Assembly (NCBI GenBank): GCA_026929865.2 | Contig: CM049418.1 | Location: 12,556,501 to 12,620,500 of the forward strand | Direction: 5' to 3' | DNA: 64,000 bases | Source of the DNA: Hyperoplus lanceolatus | Lineage: Eukaryota > Chordata > Actinopteri > Uranoscopiformes > Ammodytidae | In this document: in pieces, positions 39,641 through 56,745 of the stretch | How the letters are laid out: each line of letters opens with the position of its first letter | Numbering within the stretch: position 1 is the first letter of the stretch | The notes under the pieces: model-generated | Databases searched by the model: none | Told to the model about the DNA's origin: nothing | Seen by the model: only the letters and a program-made list of their open reading frames with translations | Made by a program: the position numbers and the translations under genes

Positions 39641-39797
39641 CTTTATTTTTTTTCCCCCCCCCCCACCCCTCTACACCCTAAACCCCCAAGGGTGAGTTCT
39701 ATGTAAAAAAAAAAACTCAACTAACAAAATAATTTGGGGTTTGTTCCTTCCCCCCCTTTACATGTGGGGGGGGGGGGGCCCCCCCCCCCCCCCCCCC
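39641..39797. repeat. Homopolymer cluster with G13-C19 inverted pair
   Basis: T and C runs at about 39645-39664, further C runs, and then 13 G (39766-39778) followed immediately by 19 C (39779-39797). Could form a G-quadruplex, i-motif or hairpin, or be an assembly or sequencing artefact. Confidence 0.9.
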
Positions 39798-40123
39798 AAA
39801 ACCTGGCAGTGTTTAATATCAGCTAAATTAAGCACTTTTAACACTAGTAAACTCATATAAATGATCGCATGGCCAGTCAAACATAATATAACAAAGTATA
39901 CCACAACATGCTTTAGGAAAAGGAAATGGAAAATACACACATTGTTTTCTGTATGAAAAAAAAACGATTTACTATATAATTCACTTTTTCGATGGCCTGT
40001 AAATTTTAATCCGTCTTGTAAACTGTGACCCAATCATGTATGTGTCAGATGCTTCTGAAAAGCTTGAGGTTGCCGCTTGATCCCCTCTTCCCCCATTATC
40101 CCTCCTTCTCTTTTAATGCACCG

Positions 40124-40144
40124 CACACACACACACACACACAC
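40124..40144. repeat. (CA)n microsatellite, short
   Basis: About ten CA units followed by CGTGTGCGCAC. Confidence 0.93.
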
Positions 40145-40240
40145 GTGTGCGCACAATAAAGAGGAGTATAATTAACAGTGAGCGTTTGAAGGCAAGGAGT
40201 CATACCCTCATTACAGGGCAGTTCCATTGCTCACAAGGAT

Positions 40241-40242
<2 letters not shown>

Positions 40243-40299
<57 letters not shown>
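40243..40299. repeat. (CA)n microsatellite
   Basis: Uninterrupted CA array. Confidence 0.97.
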
Positions 40300-40301
<2 letters not shown>

Positions 40302-40590
40302 GCGTGAGGGCACAATCTCTCCTCAACAAAGAGAGAAATAGGAGTGGGTGACAAATGGATGGACGGCATCTCTTTCTCAGTGTCAGTCGGCAGCCTGCTG
40401 CTAATTGCAAATGCCAGAAGATACAAAACCATGGCAAAGGCCTCTAGCAAAAACTTCTGCTCAGCTCTGTTTCCCCCCTCCTTTTTCCTTTCCTTCTTTC
40501 TTCTCTTTTTTATGCTCCAGGGGTAAACAAGCGAGAGGGCCCGGTGGCTAGAAAAATCACATTATATGAAGCGCTTCATGCCATCGCTTC

Positions 40591-40712
<122 letters not shown>

Positions 40713-41353
40713 GAATCCCAACCACGGGCTCTCTATTCCCCAATCACATTCTAATATTTATCAGTGGCTGTCATGTCGAGAAGCAGATATTGAAAGGCTG
40801 GATACCTAAAAAGAAGGATCTATCTGCTCTGGTTCAGAGCCCTAGAAATCCTTAGTGAGGCTGTGCAGTATTTCACATATATGATCATAACCGTCACATA
40901 TGAATGATGTATTTTTCATATTTTCATCAGTGGGAAGCCTTGATATCCGTCAAATGTGTTTTTCCATATGCGTATCATGGAGGGTTTTGAATGTCATGCC
41001 CATAAAAAAAAAACATGGTTTTATGTGTCAGAGGGTTATCTGCATTGAGATATATTGCCACTACTGTGAAATAGGTATAGTCCCTGGTACCTGTGGTGAG
41101 TCATATCGCCCTAACATAACTTCACCCCTCTCATGTAAAAAAAAACAGCTGTGTTCATTTTGCCCAAAAAGGATGTTATTTATGTTTTCATTACCCTCAA
41201 TAGCTCATGAGCGATAAGCAATCATCCGTGATGCCCTCTGTGTTCATTTGATGTTTAATTTCATGCAAGCCATTTATCAACCAGATGTTTCCAATGAGCC
41301 CTAAGATTTAGTACCTGTGTGGTAATAAATGAGACTTTATCATTTGTGAAAAG

Positions 41354-41355
<2 letters not shown>

Positions 41356-41434
<79 letters not shown>
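41356..41434. repeat. (TG)n microsatellite
   Basis: Uninterrupted TG array followed by a short ATATAT. Confidence 0.98.
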
Positions 41435-41435
<1 letters not shown>

Positions 41436-41829
41436 TATATAGGTCAAATAATATATCAATACTTTGTGGAAATGGTTTATTATGGTCAATCAGGGATAAC
41501 AAGCTTGATGTATTATAAACAGGAACTATATAACATTGACAAAATCCCACAAACCATGGACGATAATATGTGTTGAGCAGTGGGATAAAGGAGTGATACA
41601 ATACAGAGACTGTAGCCTGGTTAGCGTTAGGGCAATAATGTGGTATAGTTAAGATACAATGGTACAATTAGGCAATTTAAAGACTAAGTCAAGCTATGGA
41701 AAATAAAAAGTTTGGTTGGTTAAAAGAAGGCAAATGATAAACTTTTTGTTTAGACAATACCAGCATCCCAATGAATGTTGTGCTTCAAAGTATTTGACCA
41801 AGCCCCAACCTCAGTTTTTACCAGCATCC

Positions 41830-42210
41830 AATAAGGAAATGACCACAACTGTAGTAACCAGGAAGTGCCACTGGGGGCTGGGAGCAGAAGACAGCCATCT
41901 CTCATTGGCTCCAATGTTAAACATGCCGTTTTCACAGCATTATTAAACCTATTTACAGCCACAAAACCATTTTAGTCTGTATGTTTAGGTCATATCTCCA
42001 TGACAACACTGAGGGGGGTGAATTTTTTCGGCCCACGCTAGTTTTTATTCTTTTGGAGGTTAAAATGTATTGGCGCGATCTCTTGAGTGACAGCTCTCCG
42101 CCCGTTGTCCCTCACTTCGCCTCGGAGGTATATGTCAGCTATCTCCCTCCCCCTCACAAAATGGCGATGCGCACAAACCAGGATGATTGGATGCCGTGTG
42201 AATAACTGAG
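41830..42210. repeat. Possible dispersed fish repeat of unknown class
   Basis: Several phrases (CACTGGGGGCTGG, CATTGGCTCCAATG, GAGGGGGGTGAATTTTTTC, CTTGAGTGACAGCT) resemble an abundant fish repeat that I remember only loosely. No terminal repeats or TSD could be fixed, so boundaries are approximate. Confidence 0.35.
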
Positions 42211-43055
42211 GTCAGCCCGGATGCTACATCCATATTATTTACTATCTATGTATTTGACATACATCCGATATGTATTTACTATGACTATGTATTTGTTGTG
42301 TGAGTTGTGTTTACTCAATAGAACAAATGCCCCCCGGGGAAAAAAAAAATTATTAAACATATCAGAAATGCCTTGCAGCAGTGCCATTAATATAATGCAA
42401 TATATTTTATTTGTCTTTGTCTAAATAAATCAAATTTAAACATGAACAAAAAGTATCTAACTATAATGTTCTAATGTATTGTAAATTAAGTTGTTAAGGG
42501 TTGTTATTGTGGGAAGATTAGGGGCATTGCATTGATGTGGATCCATACACAGGTGTAGTGCAGTGAACCATCACTAGGATAAGTCTAACTCCCAGTATTG
42601 TCCCCACACTGTCTGAAGAATTCATAAAATAAACTGATGGAATCATTTCATTGTTGTAAAATAATAATAAAAGGCTTTTTTTTATAGGTTCTCTGAACTT
42701 TACAAGCATCCTTCACGCCTTACTGAGGTGGAATACCAGTGGGCTGTGTTATGTTTGTCTCTATTTCCAAGGAAAGGTGAGGAAAAATAATAATGGCGTG
42801 CTGAGTTGCATCATGGTATATTTATATATAACAAACAAGCCAACCTCAATAATGGCAACAATTCAAGCAAATCTGTTGGAGTGTTCAAGTGTGTTATTCA
42901 ACGCTGTGGCCTCACTCTCTCATTATTTATAAGTGGCTGTGTTGGGTTGGTGATGGACTACCTAAGCAGGTTACCAACAAAGATTACATGTGTGTTGCCA
43001 GTGCAGACCCATTAAGTGAAAATGCACAGCTGCAGCCAGTTGACCTGTAAGCTTT
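42211..43055. other. Unannotated unique sequence
   Basis: AT-rich; nothing recognised. Confidence 0.5.
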
Positions 43056-43684
43056 AGGCCAGGACACACCGGTCCGACTACCCGAAAATGGAGGCTGCCG
43101 TTTCAGGCAGCTCCAGTCTCCCCGTCGCGGCCAAAAAAGTGGCAAGAACACACCGAGCCGACTACTGACTTTCCGTACGCTCTGCGATTGCGTGGGACGT
43201 AATGTCTCCATAACAGCAGGCAGCGCTAATCTGTATTGTGGCCCAAAAAATACGGAAGCCGGAAATGATGGGACAGCTGTCTAGTCCATAAACATAGATA
43301 GAAATACGTATTTATATTTATGGACCATAAAGAGCACCATTTTTAGCAGAGAGTGTCGAGCATGGTGTCGAGCAGTCAACAAGGGCGGATGCATGTGAGT
43401 ACTCGCTGAACGAAACAAACAAACACATTAAAACAATGGCTAACTGTTGTTAGCTGTTTGTGCTACCCGCCTCACTTCCGGGCTTCACTGATTCGCTAGC
43501 CCTCCACCAATCAAATTGCTCCAACTGAAAGACTGCCCGCCGCTGATTGAACATGTTCAATCGGCTCAAAAGAAGCCCGACAAAATCTACAACAACCGAC
43601 GTCACGGCACACACCAAACAGATTCGTGTCCCCGCCCCTTCCAGACTCTCCGACGGCTATTATCGGGCCGGTGAGTCCTGGCCT
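43056..43684. mobile_element. Harbinger-like MITE, copy 1
   Basis: Ends are inverted: AGGCCAGGACACACCGGTCC at the left and, from the minus strand, AGGCCAGGACTCACCGGCCC at the right. The interior is closely similar to 58563-59164, roughly 90 percent by eye, in the same orientation. The flanking triplets fit a TTA-type target less cleanly than copy 2. No transposase. A 40-bp AT-rich near-palindrome at 43285-43324 is present here and not in copy 2. The superfamily assignment depends on the three-base TWA target and is tentative. Confidence 0.8.
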
Positions 43685-45214
43685 TTACCTGAGAGCTAAG
43701 GACTGAAACTGAATGCATGGAAATCATTTCTATCCATTTCTCACCTTCTAGAATAGTGTCCAATGTTTGATTGCAATACCAGCTTTGTCTAATCAGTTTT
43801 CAGATGAGATTTGAGAAGCGGGGTGGTTACTCATACTTCAAACCTATTAATCTAAAATCTGTCATTTGTAATCATCCACTTTGGCATGAAAAAGGATTTA
43901 GCCACCCCATGTAGAGCTGTTCAAAGGTGGGCCACTCACAGCTGGACACAAGGAGGCTATTACAGCTCCAGCCTGGGCCACAGCAGTCTACAGCACAGGA
44001 CATAATGACCCTGGGAATATCTGACAAATACTGACAATACCAGGATATATCACTACAGAAAGATCATATCTAAGTCTACAGAGGACTTATTTGATCTGCA
44101 CTTTAACACAATTGCGTCCCTGGGTGGGGGGTCAAAAGTCATGTGCTTTATTTTAATGCTAAACGTGTCACAAGGGGAAGGATTTGAGAAGTGATAGCAT
44201 GAATAGGATTAAAAAGTCTGGAGGACCAATAATAGTCTCTGGTTTGAAGCCTGGATAATAGAAAAAAAAATACTTTTCATAAGTATGCAGAGAAAAACAT
44301 CAAGTGAGTCATGTTCACATTCCTAGCATCTGGGCCTCAGGACAGATACTTGGGCAACAAGAAAACAGAAAACACATACAGTTCTAGATGATAAATATTG
44401 AAACGAAGGCACTGTTGTAAGACTTCAAGGTCCATATCAAGTCACTATTCATAATTCATCCATGAGCTCAGTTACATTTCCAAAGTAGTTAACATTATGG
44501 TAAGGAAGGAGCAGGGTGCTCATGAATGATTGACCACCCATGGGCTTTGGCTTTGCCAACCAGCTTCAGAGTTTGCTTCACTTCTTCGGCCATAAACATA
44601 GAGCATAGCATGACGTCCCAGAAAACCCTCAGAGCAAAACTTTGCCCTAAGTCCTGTGGCAATGTTTATACATCCTTTAGATTTAGCTCTAAAGAAAGTT
44701 AAAATCCTCAATCCAATCCCCAACACATGCATGTGCTGCAGTGAAATATGAATTGTTTATTTTAGCATATGAGTCCATTATTTAGCATGGGAATATATCA
44801 GCAGGGAGACAGTATGTGCTGTAGTCTGGATAACGCTGGTTGCACATCCCTCCCACTGATTCCCCTCCTCTCCATATTTACACCATGTGTTAACTTGAGT
44901 CCCTCCTTTAGTTCTGTGGGACGAGATCAGAGGACGTGGTTTGGACTGTTCTAGAAGATGGATCTTCCATTGTTCTGTCAGCTCATCAATTATGAAAAAC
45001 CTGTTAGCTATCTTTTTTCACTCTTATTCATATGAGGGTCCACGGCTTTCCCATGACTTTGTTCTCCCAATGAATGAAGCTTGATTTGAAACTGAAGAGT
45101 TGATGAATAATGATTCATATATAATGACATTGATATTCATTGAATACATTTCACTCCAAAGTAGACTATTTTTGAGTGAATGCAGCTTGGGTCCCTGGGA
45201 TCATCTCCTTAGAG
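43685..45214. other. Unannotated unique sequence
   Basis: No coding or mobile feature recognised. Confidence 0.5.
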
Positions 45215-45290
45215 CAGGGGTTTTCAAAGTGTAAGAGAGTGAGCCCCCCCTCAGAGAACAAATTTCAGCTGGTATTCACCGAGGCAATGT
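45215..45290 (+). mobile_element. Possible left end of a hAT-like element
   Basis: CAGGGGTTTTCAAAGTGTAAG followed by a C run resembles the left terminus of Charlie-type hAT elements. No matching right end or 8-bp TSD (CCTTAGAG) was found downstream, so this is at most a fragment. Confidence 0.35.
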
Positions 45291-45630
45291 TTGGTTTTGA
45301 GTGAAATATATTTTCCTCTTATTGGACACATTTGCTACACAAATACAGGGTCCCCAGATTTATTTTCGAATGTCCCTAATACTTAAACAAAAAATTACAA
45401 AATTGATATCAGCCCCAGCTGTGCTTCTGTGCTTAGTGCCAGTAAGCAAATTATGGCATGCTAATGATCTTCCCTAAGACGGTGCATCCGGTAGACATCA
45501 CCTGTTCATAATCAGCAGGCCAGCATTGTTACTGTGAGCATGTTCGCGTGCTGATGTTAGCATTTAGCTCAAAGCCCTGCTGTGCGCAATTACAGCCTCG
45601 CTGGGCCGCTACTAGACAGTACACGAACAC

Positions 45631-45631
<1 letters not shown>

Positions 45632-45688
<57 letters not shown>
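45632..45688. repeat. (CA)n microsatellite
   Basis: Uninterrupted CA array. Confidence 0.97.
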
Positions 45689-45690
<2 letters not shown>

Positions 45691-45823
45691 AGATATGCAG
45701 GTATTCTGCAGATATTTCTCCCTACAGGACTAGAATAAAATTTCACACTCAATTCCAGTGGTTCTAAATTATTTTCTGTCATGCAGGGGACAGAATTTTT
45801 TTACGCCCCCCCCAAAATTTAAA

Positions 45824-46913
45824 TAGGGGAAGGTGGGGTGATTTGTGCAACTTTTTACTCAAAGTGATTTTAAAGTGAGGCCTTGACAGTTATGTCTCCA
45901 ACTCAAATATGTACATATATTTCAGGATGTTGTGCATCCCTGGCAATAAAAACTTTGGATCTGGAATAAACTGTTTAAGAAATATAGCTTCGGAAAAAAG
46001 TTGTCTTGTCCACAAATCACCCCTACGTGGGGTGATTTGTGCGTCATTGTGTCACAATGACAAAGTCACCATCATCATCTTTCTGGCCATCTGAACTCTC
46101 ATCAGTGGTGTCGTTAAGTGGAATTGAGATTCACTCTCTCCTGAGCTACTGTAGACTATCACTTTCTTTGGTGACCAGCGATACAGCCAGCCACTGGCAC
46201 AACTCTCAGAAATGTATCACTGTTGTTTGTGGAACCAACTGCACCTGACAAATGTGATTCCCCCTACATTTCTGCCTTTAAATCAAGGCTCAAAACCATA
46301 TGTACACCCTGGTGTTTCCTCCCCATTAACCTCGCTACTTACTTACCTCTGCACTACTATCTGTGTTTATGTGGATGTATGGGCTTTACGTCTTTATTTT
46401 GGTTATTGTTATTTTACCTTCATTGTTTACCTACTGAATGCACTATGTACAGCACTTTGGACAGTGCAAACTGTCATAAATGTGCTTTTATAAATACATT
46501 TTACTTACTTACTTACTTATAACTCACCCAGGCCTGCCACAAATCACCCCATCCCCAGAATTTTGGATAATAGGCATGATGAGCAATTTAGGGTTGACAT
46601 TGTGCTAACTATATAGACTCAAAGTGTAGCATACCAAAGCACTAAAACATGTGTCAAATGTTTTCAAACGTGTCTATAATTGTTCAGACACAATAATAAA
46701 AAACCTTGATCATGGAAATTTTACTTTGAAAGGCAAAACAAGTTTTTGAGCTTAAATGTGTTATATCTTATTCCTTGTGTTCCCTTCTTACAGGATGAGT
46801 CAAATGGATGGTCTTCTTAAATATGTGGTCACATTTCCAATTTCTTCCACGGTTTTCTAGAAACAAGGGGTTTTGCAACTTCCAAAATGCACAAATCACC
46901 CCACCTTCCCCTA
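45824..46913. mobile_element. TA-flanked inverted-repeat element, GGGGAAGGTGGGGTGATTTG ends
   Basis: Left end TA-GGGGAAGGTGGGGTGATTTGTGC. The right end is its perfect inverted copy over 23 bp, ending in TA at 46912-46913. A TA dinucleotide on both sides fits a Tc1/mariner-type target. Inside, the GGGGTGATTTGTG motif recurs in both orientations at about 46013-46041 and again at 46539-46551. A LINE-like 3' end occupies about 46220-46520. No transposase recognised. Confidence 0.75.
46220..46520 (+). mobile_element. LINE 3' end fragment (L2-like)
   Basis: A frame contains SAFKSRLKT, a motif common at the C terminus of fish L2/Rex-like LINE proteins. Downstream is GTACAGCACTTTGG and TATAAATACATTTTACTTAC, the form of an L2-type 3' tail, ending in a short TTAC tandem repeat (46500-46519). 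Only the 3' terminus is present. Confidence 0.55.
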
Positions 46914-46927
46914 CTATTGAGAACCTG

Positions 46928-47684
46928 CTAATATTTATTTATTTATCTGTACAAATCTACAAATGTATTTATCTGTATGAGTTTCTGGCATGAGCATTCT
47001 GCATACAATCACCTTATTATCAAATTAGATAACAAATTAGTTGAGATAACTTCTGCAGCAAAAAAATTCAAAGTTCAGTTTATTAGCTTAATTTGTAGCA
47101 TTTAAACAAGACTGCTCAGTCCGTGTGAATCTCAGGACAGAGAAACAAGAGCAAATGATTCACTGAGGTTTGCATTTCATTCAAAACAATGTAAACTGTA
47201 GACATAGTTAAGGTGTTTTTTTTTATAATTATAGGCCAATATGCCTTCTGTGATGTGATAACCAATAATTCATTAATGTTATTATTACTCTACTTGCTTG
47301 ATTTATTTTTAAATAGCCTACAGAGACACTTGGAGACACATGTGGACATTTATTTACTGCAAATCGCGGCCTTTCGCGCGGATATGACCATACACCATTT
47401 GAGGAGCACTGCTGTATTCAACCCTGGCCCTTACATTATATTGCATTCAAACTACAATATCTTACCCTTTGCTGACAAATCACAGAAGAAAATCGAACTC
47501 AAACATGTACGTATCTGCCAGAATTTGTCCCGATGCAGAGGTACTGAGTAATTTGAAAGGTCAAACAACAAAAGCAAGACCTCACATAGTATATAAGCAC
47601 ATACTCCAGCTAGACTAGTAATATCCCTCTACAGCAGAAACCCACTAGCTCTTTGTGTGTTGAGCAGCAATATTACATTGGTAT
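46928..47684. other. Unannotated sequence
   Basis: A 112-codon frame at 47213-47551 has no recognisable domain. Nothing else seen. Confidence 0.45.
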
Positions 47685-47860
47685 AATGGGGGCGGGACCT
47701 GATAAGCCTTTGGCTTCTTCCGTCTCCCTTCGGACAACACAACGTATGATGTATGAATATTTGCAAGAGAAAATTGTGTATTGTGTGGAATTGTCCGTGG
47801 GAAAAGATAAGCCTGTCCAACAAATAAATAAAGACAAAACAAATACAACAAAATCCAGAC
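47685..47860 (+). mobile_element. Possible LINE 3' tail
   Basis: GGGGGCGGGACCTGATAAGC, then GGCTTCTTCCGTCTCC and an A/AAT-rich end (AACAAATAAATAAAGAC), has the layout of the 3' tail of the minus-strand LINE near 4100-4210. No coding part precedes it. Confidence 0.4.
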
Positions 47861-48748
47861 TTGTTTGCGTTTAACACAAACGAATGTCTTGGCATGTGAG
47901 GAGACGAGCCCCAGTGTTTGGTGGGTGTTCATTCATGATAAATGGGCAATACACGCATGAGCGTCTCTAAACCGATTAAACATGAGTTGAAAATGGTTTG
48001 TCGGTTCCAACAGTTGTTGGAATGTTAGCCCAAGCATATCTTGACCTGTTTTAATGTTAAGAGCCATTTAGTCTTCTATATGTTGCTCATGTATTTGCTG
48101 CTCCTTTGAATACCATCTTACTGCATTAATACTTGTCCCTTTAAAGAGCTACCTCTTCCATTAGAGTAGAATCTGCTGACATGGGGTGAGGGGCTACTTG
48201 GGATTCCCTTACAAGTCATTATCAATCTGTTCATTTTCCTCTGACATGGTTATAGTGTACACTATGGGGGGAGAACTCACATAATTCTGCTGGCTCTATC
48301 CTTCCACCTTCCCAATCCCTTGCCTTCTCATACTGTATTAAAATGCAGGCACATACCCAGACACATACACGCCAACTGACATTTGTGATTACAGTGATTG
48401 CCAAGCGGTGAAATGAAGTCATATTTTTGTTTCCAAATAACAGATTGTCAAAGCAACAAAATAATCTGCGTCCACCAGCGATGTGAAAGCGCCATATTAC
48501 TTTCAAATTTCGATTTATTTCATTGAGAAGGAAGGTTGCTGTCTCGTGGGGCTGCCACTCACACAATTGTTTTCCTCAATATTGTTAGCAATCAGACCGT
48601 GAGACACCGCCCAACGCAGTTTGTCGGGAGCTTTTTCATTTGAATCTGTCCTTGCCTTTGTTGGATAATGTAGTGTAAATATACTGTTGTAATGTGTGTT
48701 TACCAAATGTGCATTGATAATGTGATATTTGGGGGACCCCCAGATGAG
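47861..48748. other. Unannotated unique sequence
   Basis: Nothing recognised. Confidence 0.5.

Positions 48749-48775
<27 letters not shown>
48749..48775. repeat. (AT)n microsatellite
   Basis: Pure AT array with one interruption near its end. Confidence 0.93.
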
Positions 48776-48779
<4 letters not shown>

Positions 48780-48925
48780 CAGATGAGGATATCCCATGAT
48801 GCATCGGCCCATGTATAATTGTTTTTTTGTTTTTTTGTTTAAGAATAAGAGACTCATTTGTCTTATTTTAATGTAATGTATACTTTATTTTGTTGGTTTT
48901 ATCATGTAGCTATATTCACGTTAAA

Positions 48926-48945
48926 TATATATATATATATATATT
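48926..48945. repeat. (AT)n microsatellite, short
   Basis: Ten AT units adjoining the A/T-rich tail of the SINE. Confidence 0.9.
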
Positions 48946-49189
48946 TTTTTACCTTTATTTATTTTATACAGAGAACGAAGACTCTTTTGCAAGGGAGACC
49001 TGTTTTCCTTTCCCACGTTACCGTTCACACACACATTCATACACCGATAGCAGGCTGACTATCTACATTCACACGAGGCAAGGTGGGTGAAGTGTCTTGC
49101 CCAAGGACACAACAACTATGACACAGGCAGAACCTCCAACCCTTTGATCATCGGCCGACCCGCTCTACCAACTGAGCCATAGTCGCCCC
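48946..49189 (-). mobile_element. tRNA-derived SINE with B box lost
   Basis: Minus-strand head GGGGCGACTATGGCTCAGTT with A-box-like TGGCTCAGTTGG. A small internal deletion has removed the middle of the B box. The central CCTTGGGCAAGACACTTCAC and the 3' part (AGAGTCTTCG, AAATAAAGGT) match the SINE at 56466. Transcription by Pol III is unlikely. Confidence 0.85.
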
Positions 49190-50424
49190 AAAAAATGTAA
49201 ATAAAGATATAACAGAATATTCAACTTAATAAACATATGTTAACTATTTTGCATGTCAGCTTTCAATACAAACAATTAGTTTTATTACACCTTGGAATCA
49301 GGCAATATTCTCAACCTCAATTTAAGGACCATTTAGTTTTCACCATATGAAACCATCTTTATCTGAACACTTCCTGACCATGTTGGCAAATCAATCTGAA
49401 CAAATCATTTTTGTCTTTGAAAGTAGAACTTGGCTAATCTTAACCGACTGTCCACTTTTTTTTTTTAAATTTGTTTTATGGAGCTTTATTTCATGCATCT
49501 TTGACATATTTGAATTTAAGTTATTGTTAAAGTGCATCACGTCTAGATGTTGTAGTCGTATATCAAGAAATAGAACAGAATAGACATTTCCCCCATTCAG
49601 TTGGCCTTCTACAAATCAAAGTGTGTGCATCCTCACTGTCAAACTAATGATTAAAAATGGATATGCACTCATTACTTTCAGGCATTCTCTGTCAGCTAAG
49701 CCATTGTCACATAGAGGTAATGAAAGAACTGTGAAGGCGGTGACAGGTACCAAGGCAAAACAATTTATCTCTGCCGCAGATGCAACAGAGAAGAAACAAT
49801 TGATTTCATACCGAGACTTATACTTTATTCATTGCAGGGCTAGGAGAACTGCCAATCTAATGGCTGTAACTTGTATGATTCCAAAATCTTTCTACAGAGC
49901 GATATGTGGATCTCGGCCCCACAACCATGGCCCGCAAAGCTATTCTAACCCAGGTAACATATATAACAGGTAAAATATTATAGTCTCTTAAATCCTTTAA
50001 AGCTTGTATAGATTGTTTCCTTTGAACATGTTGCTTGTTTGTATTCCAGCTGTTCTTTTGTTCAATGTCACATAAGAATGATAATGTGTTTAATACATAG
50101 AAGTACACATAACAGTGTGACTCCAGTTTACCTCCAATCCATTCGAGATGATGCGATTGTTGTCTGAGCAATGGTGTTGTAAGTGGGATGCTACTGCACT
50201 CTTCACAATATGGTGTTGTTCGCTCCCTATCTTTGTTACGGTTAAAGTCAACAAGTAAACACAGTGAAAATTGCCCTCAGGAGCCATTCAAATTGAAGAT
50301 GCCTGGCAATGGTTGTCAGAGCAATGGATACATCTTGAGAACACAGGTCAAGGTTGCCTCAGTTTGTTTACAGTGACGAAAACAATATGCCCAACCAAAT
50401 AACATGCTTTCCTTTTTACTATAT
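49190..50424. other. Unannotated unique sequence
   Basis: A 116-codon frame at 49623-49973 shows no domain. No element recognised. Confidence 0.5.
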
Positions 50425-50432
50425 CTTCAAAT

Positions 50433-50803
50433 TAGGGCTGCAACTAATGATTATTTTGATAATCGATTAATCTGTCGATTATTTTCTCGATTAATCGGTT
50501 ATTAATCGATTAGTGTTTTGGTCTGTAAAATGTCAGAAAATGGTGAAAAATGTTGATCAATTTTCCAAAGCCCATGGTGACGTCCTCAAATGTATTATGT
50601 CCAAAACACGCAGATATTTCAGTTTACTGTCATAATAGGATTAAAGAAACCAGAAAATATCCACATTTGAGAAGCTGAAATCAGAGAATTTGGACATTTT
50701 TATTAAGAAATTACTCAAAGCGATTAATCGATTATCAAAATAGTTGGCGATTATTTTAATAATCGATTAATAATCGATTTGTCGATTAATCGTTGCAGCT
50801 CTA
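50433..50803. mobile_element. hAT-type MITE, 371 bp, TSD CTTCAAAT
   Basis: Begins TAGGGCTGCAACTAATGATT and ends GTTGCAGCTCTA, with subterminal arrays of ATCGATTAAT in both halves. CTTCAAAT at 50425-50432 is repeated at 50804-50811, a perfect 8-bp TSD. I recognise it as an abundant fish MITE type. The AT-rich inverted ends could fold into a long hairpin. Non-coding. Confidence 0.95.
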
Positions 50804-51352
50804 CTTCAAATACATACTTTTGTTTCGGAATCATGTAGCCTATTGTGTTGCAGGCCACACACAATGACACAATGATTGACATAAGGGTACATTTTTTCTG
50901 ACTCATTTTTTTCTGGCTTTTTTGTAGATTTTTTACATTTGATTGTGCAGCTATACTGGCCTAATCTCTTGACTAGGCCATTATAATTTGGTCACTTACA
51001 TCAAAGGCCTGTATTACTTGCCGTTGCAGTACATCAGTTACTTGGTCAATCTGGAAATAGCATTTTTCTGTGAGGGGGGAGCAACAGCAAGTGAGTCACC
51101 CACTCTAATGCAGTAGCTCGGTACACATTCAAAAAATAAACTGGAGTTGAGAACCTAGGACCATGGCTGAGATGTACAAAACCATAACCCTTTACAGAAA
51201 AGCAGAAGCTGCAACATCCTAAAAAGACATCCTTTGCCATGTGCCTTAAAACAGAGGCATAACATGTATTTCCACATGCTTTCTGGCAGCCATTATTTTA
51301 TGTGCTTGTTAGTATGGTCTAACATTTTACATTCCAAATGCTATTCTGTTCC

Positions 51353-56465
<5,113 letters not shown>

Positions 56466-56745
56466 CTTTTTTTTTTTTTTTTTTTAACCTTTATTTATAC
56501 AGGTAAATCCCATTGAGTCCGAAGACTCTTTTGCATGGGAGACCTGTTCCCATTCCCACGTTACCATTCACACACACATTCATACACCGATAGCAGGCTA
56601 ACTGTCGACATTCACACGAGGCAAGGTGGGTGAAGGGTCTTGCCCAAGGACACAACAACTGTGACACAGGTGGCAGGGCGGGGATCGAACCTTCAACCCT
56701 TTGATCATCGGCCGACCCGCTCTACCACCAGAGCCACAGTCGCCC
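56466..56745 (-). mobile_element. tRNA-derived SINE
   Basis: Minus-strand GGGCGACTGTGGCTCTGGTG head, B box GGTTCGATCCC, central CCTTGGGCAAGACCCTTC, and a 3' part ending AAATAAAGGTTAAAAAA. Same subfamily as the SINE at 48946 by its 3' part. I could not find a clear target duplication. Confidence 0.9.

Larger units (their letters stand above)
45756..46927. mobile_element. Possible hAT MITE split by another element
   Basis: CAGTGGTTCTAAATTATT at 45756 and TTGAGAACCTG ending at 46927 are imperfect inverted ends of Charlie-like type. Nearly all the distance between them is the element at 45824-46913. Flanking octamers (CTCAATTC and CTAATATT) match only partly, so support is moderate. Confidence 0.4.

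Noticed and set aside
45215-45500. Complete hAT element from CAGGGGTTTTCAAAG
   Set aside because: No right terminus or TSD found; kept only as a possible end fragment.
49623-49973. 116-codon plus-strand frame
   Set aside because: No domain or composition typical of coding; start and stop appear random.
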